Source of the DNA: QHXN01 sp032162705
GTDB taxonomy: Bacteria > Acidobacteriota > Blastocatellia > Pyrinomonadales > Pyrinomonadaceae
DNA length: 64,000 bases
NCBI GenBank assembly: GCA_032162705.1
Contig: JAVRON010000103.1
Coordinates: 1 to 64,000 of the forward strand
Reading direction: 5' to 3'
The notes beneath the pieces are model-generated. The model did no database searches. It saw only the letters and a program-made list of their open reading frames with translations, and had not been told where the DNA came from. Below are positions 58,072 to 64,000 of this stretch, piece after piece (the stretch's first letter is position 1; every line of letters begins with the position of its first letter). The position numbers and the translations under genes are program-made.

Positions 58072-61000
58072 ATGGCGCTCTTGGTCAAAGGGAACGAGCT
58101 TGTGGCGACCGAACCGCTCAGTGCGGATACACTGGAGCATCTGGTTCGGATGGCGGCCCGTCGCCCTCTCATCATCAACGGCGTGCCCTTGAGCGCGCAG
58201 GAGCTTGCGAGCCTTGCCGTTGAAGCGCGCTCCGGCGAACGTCCCGTATGGGTCGGCGAGCCTTCCGCAAATGAATTCTCATCGCATCGCCGTAAGAAAA
58301 ATAAAGGCACGCACGCCGCCAAAATTGTCTCGTCGTCCGAAGCCGCAGTGACGCACGCCACACCGCCACACGCCGAGATCAAAAAAACTCCCTCCATCGT
58401 CCGAACGCACGAACAGAGGGTCGCAGAGCATGCCGCGCGCACGCTCTCCAAGCTGACGCGTCAGACCGAGCCTGACGAAGTCGCGCAACGGTTCCGCGCG
58501 TTCCTCAAGCTCGAAGAGGCGCGTTTACGTATCGCGCACTCTCTGGGCGCGGGCGGCTTGTGGGTCGCGCGCGCGCGAAGTCTCGTTCTGGACGAGCTGG
58601 TCAAACAAGCCTTCCGCATCGCCGTCGAACCGTTCGCGGCAGGGGCGGAAAGGGGTTCGGGCACGAGACTGGCCGTCGTCGCGTTGGGCGGCTACGGTCG
58701 GCGCGAGCTGGCCCCGTTCTCCGACCTCGACCTTCTGTTCCTGCGTACGAACCGCAACCCCGCCGAAACGCGCGAACGCATAGCGCACGTCCTGCGACTG
58801 CTCTGGGACACGGGGCTGACCATCGGTCATAAGCAGCACGGCGCGAGCGAGTGCGTGCTGGTCGCGCGCAGTGATCCGCACTTTCTAACGGCGCTCTTCC
58901 ACGCGCGCCTCGTGGTCGGCGACAAAGATCATTTCGAGCGGCTCACACGCGCGTTCGAGCGCGACCGGGAAGATAAGTCTCGCGCTTTCGTTGCCTCGGT
59001 GCGCCGCGAGCGAGACCTCCGCCGGAAGAAATTCGGCGCGGTCGCGTGCGTGCAGGAACCGCACGTCAAGGAGGGCGCGGGTGGCCTGCGCGACATACAC
59101 ACGGCGACGTGGGCCGCATACGCGGGCTTCGGTTGTCGCACACTCGAAGAGGCGTGTGCGCGCGGACTCATTACGCGCGGGCAGGTGTTGCGCGCGGAGG
59201 CCGCGCACGACTTCACCTTGCGCGTTCGGAACGAGGCGCACTGGACGAGCGGGCGCAAAACCGACCGCCTCGCGCTCGACTTGCAGCCCACACTCGCCGC
59301 GCGCTTCGGCTACAAAGACGGCGAGTACCTTCGCGCCTCGGAGAGCTTCATGCGCGACTATTACCGCAGCGCGCTCGAACTCCAACGCCTCGGCGATTCA
59401 TTGCTTGCGCGCGCTTCTGAAAGCCGGACGCGCGCGTCGCGTTGGTTCGAGCGCCCGCGCCGCGCGCCCTCCGATTTTGCCTTCTCGATTGGCGATGGCG
59501 AGCTGCACTTTGACGGCGGCGCGGCGCTCTTCGCGGCTGACACGTCGCTCTTCTTCCGCGCCTTCTCGCTCGCACAGTCGGCGGGCGTCTCCTTAAGTCC
59601 GGCCTTACGCGACGCGATCAGCCGCGCTCTCTACGCGGTCAACTCTGAGTTCCGCGCCTCAGAAAAAGTCACACGCGATTTCCTCGGACTCTTACGCCGA
59701 GGCGGCGCGACCGGGCGGGCGCTACGCGCGATGCACGAGACAGGCTTCCTCTGCCGTTACCTGCCGGAGTTTGGCCGCCTGCACCTGCTCATACAGCACG
59801 ACCTTTATCATCACTACACGGTTGACGAGCACACGCTACGCGCCGCCGAGTCGCTGGACGAGATCGCCGGAGGCGCGGAGCAGACGGGCGCAGCACATTT
59901 CTTGAATGGCGTGATGGGTGAGGTCGAAGACCATGCGCTGCTCTACCTCTCAGTGCTTCTACACGACATAGGGAAAGGTCGCGGCAGCGGCCACGTCGCC
60001 CGCGGCGCGAGAATGTCGGCGCGCATCTGCACGCGGCTCGGACTCGATGCAGAGAGCGCATCTAAAGTTATCGCGCTCGTCGAGCATCACACGCTCATGG
60101 CGCACGTCTCGCAGCGTCGCGACCTGAACGATCCTCACACCGTTCGCGGCTTCGCGCGCAAGGTCGGCGACATCGACACGCTCAACATGCTTCTGCTCCT
60201 CACTTACGCAGACCTGAACGGCGTCGGGCCCGGGGTATGGAGCGAGTGGAAGGGCGCGCTGCTCAAGGAGCTTTACACACGCGCGCGCGCAGAGCTTTCC
60301 GGACACACCGCGCAAAACTTCGAGGCGGGCGAGAGCGAACAGCTAAAGGATGCAGTCGTCAGCGAAGTGGCCGGGCGCGTCTCATCAATCGAGGTAGAGC
60401 GGCACTTCGCGCTTCTGCCGTCCCGCTATGCGCTGACGGTGGGGGCGAAGACGGCGGCCACGCATATTCTTTTGAGCGTGCGACTCGCGGACGAGTCGAT
60501 TGCCTGCGACTGGTCGGAGCGCGCGAGCGTGGCGACCGTGCTATCGCTGGCGGCGCGCGACCGGCGCGGCCTGTTCGCCGACGTGGCCGGCGCACTTGCA
60601 GCGCAGGGCGTTGAAATCCTCAGCGCAGACCTCCACACGCGCGCCGACGGCGTCGCCGTTGACAGCCTTTTGCTGCGCGAGGCCGCGACGGGCGAGCCTT
60701 TGCCCGCACACCGTCTCGCCCCGATTGAGCGCGCGGTCAAGTCCGCCGTCGAAGGCGCGTTGGACGTGGCCGCTCTGGTCGAGCGTTGGCGCACACGCAA
60801 TGCGCCGCGTGGCAAACGTGACCGCGCGCATGCGTCGCCCCGCGTGACGACGCGAATCCACTTCGACAACGACGTGTCGGAGGCTGCGACGCTCGTCGAG
60901 GTGCATGCGGCGGACGAGCCGGGCCTCGCCTACAAGATTGCCTCGGGGCTTACGGCGCGAGGACTGGATATCACGCGCGCACGCATCGCAACAGAGAAGG

Positions 61001-61179
61001 CGGATGCGCTTGATGTTTTCTACGTGACGAATGGCGACGGCTTGAAGCTCTCCGCCGCTGAAATGTCGGCTCTCGAAGAGACGCTGATCGAAGTCATCGG
61101 TAAAGACAATCGCACGGCGCGCGACCGTGTCGTTGGGGCGCGTCCCACTTCTCCCGCCTTCGTGCGCGGAGCGAGGTAG
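58072..61179 (+). CDS. glnD: Bifunctional uridylyltransferase/uridylyl-removing enzyme
   Basis: 1035 aa. Nucleotidyltransferase domain (~190-320) with ALGGYGRRELAPFSDLDLLFL; middle PII-UTase region; HD domain (~590-700) with HHYTVDEHTLRAA and LLHDIGKGRGSGH; two C-terminal ACT domains (~830-900 and ~935-1015) that sense glutamine. It uridylylates P-II when glutamine is low and removes UMP when it is high. Longer than usual: residues 1-120 are an extra N-terminal part with a basic linker (SSHRRKKNKG) that has no recognised domain. P-II and Amt genes follow. Confidence 0.9.
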   Translation: MALLVKGNELVATEPLSADTLEHLVRMAARRPLIINGVPLSAQELASLAVEARSGERPVWVGEPSANEFSSHRRKKNKGTHAAKIVSSSEAAVTHATPPHAEIKKTPSIVRTHEQRVAEHAARTLSKLTRQTEPDEVAQRFRAFLKLEEARLRIAHSLGAGGLWVARARSLVLDELVKQAFRIAVEPFAAGAERGSGTRLAVVALGGYGRRELAPFSDLDLLFLRTNRNPAETRERIAHVLRLLWDTGLTIGHKQHGASECVLVARSDPHFLTALFHARLVVGDKDHFERLTRAFERDREDKSRAFVASVRRERDLRRKKFGAVACVQEPHVKEGAGGLRDIHTATWAAYAGFGCRTLEEACARGLITRGQVLRAEAAHDFTLRVRNEAHWTSGRKTDRLALDLQPTLAARFGYKDGEYLRASESFMRDYYRSALELQRLGDSLLARASESRTRASRWFERPRRAPSDFAFSIGDGELHFDGGAALFAADTSLFFRAFSLAQSAGVSLSPALRDAISRALYAVNSEFRASEKVTRDFLGLLRRGGATGRALRAMHETGFLCRYLPEFGRLHLLIQHDLYHHYTVDEHTLRAAESLDEIAGGAEQTGAAHFLNGVMGEVEDHALLYLSVLLHDIGKGRGSGHVARGARMSARICTRLGLDAESASKVIALVEHHTLMAHVSQRRDLNDPHTVRGFARKVGDIDTLNMLLLLTYADLNGVGPGVWSEWKGALLKELYTRARAELSGHTAQNFEAGESEQLKDAVVSEVAGRVSSIEVERHFALLPSRYALTVGAKTAATHILLSVRLADESIACDWSERASVATVLSLAARDRRGLFADVAGALAAQGVEILSADLHTRADGVAVDSLLLREAATGEPLPAHRLAPIERAVKSAVEGALDVAALVERWRTRNAPRGKRDRAHASPRVTTRIHFDNDVSEAATLVEVHAADEPGLAYKIASGLTARGLDITRARIATEKADALDVFYVTNGDGLKLSAAEMSALEETLIEVIGKDNRTARDRVVGARPTSPAFVRGAR

Positions 61180-61188
61180 CTAACAAAG

Positions 61189-61527
61189 ATGAAGAAGATT
61201 GAAGCCATCATCCGACCGCACCTGCTCGACGCCGTGAAGAGCGCCTTGCAGGAAGTTGACGTGAAGGGCATGACCGTCAGCGAGGTGCAGGGGTACGGGC
61301 GGCAGCGCGGCCACACGGAGACGTACCGCGGGGCCGAGTACCAGATTGATTTCATTCCCAAGCTGAAAGTCGAGGTCATCATCCCCGACGACATCGAGGA
61401 CTTTGTGGTCTCGGCCATTGCGAAAGCTGCGCGGACGGGCAAGTTCGGCGACGGCAAAATCTTCGTCATCCCCGTTGACGACGTGATCCGCATACGCACG
61501 GGCGAGCGTGGCGAGGCGGCGCTTTAG
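61189..61527 (+). CDS. glnB: Nitrogen regulatory P-II protein
   Basis: 112 aa, full length. T-loop RGHTETYRGAEYQIDF with Tyr51 (uridylylation site) in AEYQ; P-II signature around FGDGKIFVIPVDDVIRIRTGE. Trimeric sensor of ATP/ADP and 2-oxoglutarate that controls Amt, glutamine synthetase regulation and other targets. Nine nt after glnD; the GAGG of the glnD end can serve as its ribosome-binding site. Next to amt, so a GlnK role is equally likely. Confidence 0.95.
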   Translation: MKKIEAIIRPHLLDAVKSALQEVDVKGMTVSEVQGYGRQRGHTETYRGAEYQIDFIPKLKVEVIIPDDIEDFVVSAIAKAARTGKFGDGKIFVIPVDDVIRIRTGERGEAAL

Positions 61528-61690
61528 AGGGGTCTCAGACTGGATGGGAAGAGTTCAGAAACGTGAGAGTGGGCGTGCGTGTCACGTCTGACTGCAACGC
61601 TCGCTGACGAGTGAGACACGCTCGAATTTCTGACTCTACATTCGATCCGCAATCATCACATTGTTCTCAACGCGAAAGGAATATACGTCC

Positions 61691-63175
61691 ATGAGATTTT
61701 CACTCTCGGCTCGCGGCGCGGCGGCTGCGCTTTTCGTGTCGTGCCTTGCGCTGCCTGCGTTGGCACAGACGGGCGGCGCGCTGGAAGAGCGTTTGAGCAA
61801 GATAGAGCAGGCGACGGCGCAGGCGCAGAGCGCGGGTGATAACGCCTGGATGCTCGTGTGCGCGGCGCTCGTGCTGATGATGACGGGGCCCGGACTCGCG
61901 CTCTTCTATGGCGGGCTTGTGCGGAAGAAGAACGCGCTGGCGACGCTCATGCAGAGTTTCACGATGATGGCCGTGGTGACGGTCGTGTGGGCGATTTACG
62001 GCTACAGCCTCGCTTTCTCTGAGGGTAACGCGGTGGTCGGCAGCTTCAGTCATCTATTCCTGCGCGGCGTCGGGGCCGAGCCGAACGCCGTTTATGCCGC
62101 GACCATCCCGCAGCAGACCTTCATGATCTATCAACTGATGTTCGCCGTCATCACGCCCGCGCTCATCACGGGTGCGTTCGCCGAGCGGATGAAGTTCTCC
62201 GCGATGCTTCTGTTCATGACGCTCTGGGTGACGTTCATCTACCTGCCGCTGGCGCACATGGTCTGGGGTGCGGGCGGGCTTCTGAATGCCGCGCTGGGCG
62301 GTCGCGTCCCGACGCTCGACTTCGCGGGCGGCACGGTCGTGCATGTCAGCTCCGGCGTCTCGGCGCTCGTCTGCGCGCTCGTTTTAGGCAAGCGCATCGG
62401 ATACCCGAAGCAGCCGATGCGACCGCACAACCTGACGCTCTCGTTCGTCGGCGCGTGCCTGCTCTGGGTCGGCTGGTTCGGCTTCAACGCAGGGAGCGCG
62501 CTCGGCGCGAGCAGTCTCGCCACGAGCGCGTTCGTCACGACGCACTTCGCGAGCGCGGCGGCTGCGCTCGGCTGGATGGCAATCGAATGGGTGCGCTTAG
62601 GAAAGCCGACGGTGCTGGGCGCGATTTCGGGTGCGGTCGCAGGGCTTGTAGCGATAACGCCGGGCGCGGGCTTCGTAACGCCGATGGCCGCTCTTCTCGT
62701 CGGCGCGGCGGCAGGGCTGGTCTGCTACCTGATGACTTCGGCTGCGAAGCGTCGGTTCGGCTACGACGACTCGCTCGATGTGTTCGGCATACACGGTGTG
62801 GGCGGGTGTCTCGGCGCGCTGCTGACGGGCGTGCTGGCAACGAGCGCGATCAACCCCGTCTTCAAGGATGCGGCGGGCCGTCCCGCGCCGGTTGGGCTGC
62901 TCGAAGGCAACGCCGCGCAACTGCTCAACCAGCTTGCGGGTGTCGCGCTGGCTGCGATTATCGCGGGCGTCGGCTCGTACATCCTTCTCAAGTTAGTTGA
63001 CGCGCTCGTGGGCCTGCGCGTGACGGAAGAGGATGAGATCACGGGGCTTGATCTGACGCAGCACGGCGAGGAGGCTTACGAGCTTGGTCTCGACCTCATC
63101 GGCGCACAAACGACGCGCGCGTTGCCGGGCGCGTCGGCGCAGAGGTCGCACGTCGCCGCGCACGTTTCAGACTAG
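61691..63175 (+). CDS. amtB: Ammonium transporter
   Basis: 494 aa from MRFSLSARGA (AAGGAA ~10 nt upstream). Signal peptide (ends LPALAQT), a ~35-residue coiled segment, then eleven TM helices of the Amt family. The twin-His pore residues are in TVVHVSSGVSAL and DVFGIHGVGGCLGALLTG. Trimeric channel for NH3/NH4+, gated by the P-II protein encoded upstream. The C-terminal ~45 residues (EDEITGLDLTQHGEEAYELG) carry the conserved regulatory helix. The stop overlaps the convergent DAHP synthase stop by 9 nt. Confidence 0.95.
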   Translation: MRFSLSARGAAAALFVSCLALPALAQTGGALEERLSKIEQATAQAQSAGDNAWMLVCAALVLMMTGPGLALFYGGLVRKKNALATLMQSFTMMAVVTVVWAIYGYSLAFSEGNAVVGSFSHLFLRGVGAEPNAVYAATIPQQTFMIYQLMFAVITPALITGAFAERMKFSAMLLFMTLWVTFIYLPLAHMVWGAGGLLNAALGGRVPTLDFAGGTVVHVSSGVSALVCALVLGKRIGYPKQPMRPHNLTLSFVGACLLWVGWFGFNAGSALGASSLATSAFVTTHFASAAAALGWMAIEWVRLGKPTVLGAISGAVAGLVAITPGAGFVTPMAALLVGAAAGLVCYLMTSAAKRRFGYDDSLDVFGIHGVGGCLGALLTGVLATSAINPVFKDAAGRPAPVGLLEGNAAQLLNQLAGVALAAIIAGVGSYILLKLVDALVGLRVTEEDEITGLDLTQHGEEAYELGLDLIGAQTTRALPGASAQRSHVAAHVSD

Positions 63176-64000
63176 CTCGCACGTCTCTTCGTATTTCGCG
63201 TCGGGCATGTCATCTCTTTCCCACGGCGTCGTAATCGGGCGAGCGACTTTTCGCGCAGGCTCCGTGAAGCTCTCCATCATTCGCGCGAAGCCTTCGAGGT
63301 CGAGCGACTGCGGGCCGTCCGAAAGCGCACGCTCAGGGCAGGGATGGACTTCGACCATCAATCCGTCCGCACCGATGGCGAGCGCCGCGCGCGACGCTGA
63401 AGGGACGAGGTCGCGGCGGCCCGTGGCGTGCGACGGGTCAACGATGACGGGCAGGTGCGAGACTTCACGCACGAGCGCGACTGCGGCGAGGTCGAGCGTG
63501 TTGCGCGTCTCGGTCTCGAAGGTCTTGATGCCGCGTTCGCAAAGAACAACGTCGGGATTCCCGCCCGCGAGCAAGTATTCCGCCGCCAGCAGCCACTCCT
63601 TGATCGTCGCCGAAGGGCCCCGCTTCAGAAGCACGGGGCGCGGCGTCCGCGCGAGCCGCCGCAGCAGCGCGAAGTTCTGCATGTTGCGCGCGCCGACCTG
63701 AAGCATGTCCGAGTGCTCCGCGACCAGCTCGACATCCGTCTCGCTCATCACCTCCGTGACGACGGGCAGCCCCGTCTCGCGTCCGGCCTCTTGCAGAAGT
63801 CGCAGCGCATCAAGCCCGAGTCCCTGAAAATCGTATGGCGAGGTGCGCGGCTTGTACGCGCCGCCGCGCAGCATCGAAGCGCCCGCGAGCCTGATTGCGC
63901 GCGCCGTCTCGAACAACTGCTCGCGCGACTCGACCGAGCACGGGCCTGCGATGACAACGGCTTCAGGCCCGCCTATCGGCACGCCGCCCACGCACACAAT
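63167..64000 (-). CDS. aroF: 3-deoxy-7-phosphoheptulonate synthase, partial
   Basis: At least 277 aa; the frame stays open to the right edge, so the N-terminal (ferredoxin-like) part is off the window. Type I-beta DAHP synthase: VVIAGPCSVES, LRGGAYKPRTSPYDFQGLG, VLLKRGPSATIKEWL, CERGIKTFET, PVIVDPSHATGRRDLV and MVEVHPCPERALSDGPQSL. Condenses PEP with erythrose 4-phosphate, the first step of aromatic amino acid synthesis. The metal-binding Cys (GPCS), His (PSHATG) and Glu residues are present. Confidence 0.95.
   Translation of the reverse strand: MVCVGGVPIGGPEAVVIAGPCSVESREQLFETARAIRLAGASMLRGGAYKPRTSPYDFQGLGLDALRLLQEAGRETGLPVVTEVMSETDVELVAEHSDMLQVGARNMQNFALLRRLARTPRPVLLKRGPSATIKEWLLAAEYLLAGGNPDVVLCERGIKTFETETRNTLDLAAVALVREVSHLPVIVDPSHATGRRDLVPSASRAALAIGADGLMVEVHPCPERALSDGPQSLDLEGFARMMESFTEPARKVARPITTPWERDDMPDAKYEETCELV

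Overview
The window is GC-rich, densely coded bacterial chromosome. Two proteins (3688-4716 and 20694-22064) match the secreted VWA family described from Acidobacteria. There is also a very large Oar/carboxypeptidase-regulatory-type TonB-dependent receptor, DUF2339 and DUF2721 proteins, and many sensor kinases. Together these suggest an Acidobacteriota member, possibly Blastocatellia-like. That placement rests on gene content only; there is no rRNA or marker gene to fix it.

Layout. 1-2987 (+): a response-regulator relay (end of a hybrid kinase with Hpt, a REC-PAS-GGDEF diguanylate cyclase, two further receivers) in visibly lower-GC DNA that ends at a tRNA-Arg(ACG) gene. 3688-19222 (mostly -): a VWA protein, unknown proteins, an OmpA-like protein, an operon of three secreted amidohydrolase paralogues (two without the metal-binding HxH), a BON lipoprotein, a YggX-like protein, and a coupled run of DUF2721 protein, radical SAM enzyme, small membrane protein and peroxiredoxin. 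19637-25925 (+): a Gly/Ala/Lys-rich protein, a second VWA protein, a GntR regulator and a DUF2339 membrane protein. 25922-27504 (-): an Mpo1-like protein and an aldo/keto reductase. 27644-63175 (+): a PLP decarboxylase, a bisphosphate-nucleotidase-like phosphatase, OsmC, two sensor-kinase/sigma-54-activator pairs, a lipid module (hydrolase, KAS III-like, acyl-CoA ligase, MaoC), the TonB-dependent receptor, a second acyl-CoA ligase, a PHB-depolymerase-like esterase, an MFS transporter, LysR, leuA-leuB-leuC-leuD, and the nitrogen-control set glnD-glnB-amt. The right edge (-) cuts a DAHP synthase gene.

How the genes work together. Each sigma-54 activator is followed by a good -24/-12 promoter: one before a stand-alone receiver (34920), one before the TonB-dependent receptor (44355). 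TGTTCA/TGTCCA half-sites lie upstream of both, so each activator probably drives the next transcription unit and the two regulons may be linked. GlnD, P-II and Amt form a complete nitrogen-sensing and uptake unit beside leucine synthesis.

The most unusual feature is not a protein. About 18 intergenic inverted-repeat elements are spread over the window, most built from tandem 7-bp words: AGTAGAC, GTGATAA/GTGACGA, AGAGGTT/GAGGCTA, AAGGCAA, GCGAAGG. The words run out in one direction, a short spacer follows, and the reverse complement runs back. Word families differ from gap to gap but the architecture is the same. Some elements reach into genes: one encodes the signal peptide of a VWA protein, one contains a stop codon, one lies inside a regulator's reading frame, and two sit directly against the start codons of leuC and leuD. 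This is the best candidate here for an undescribed system.
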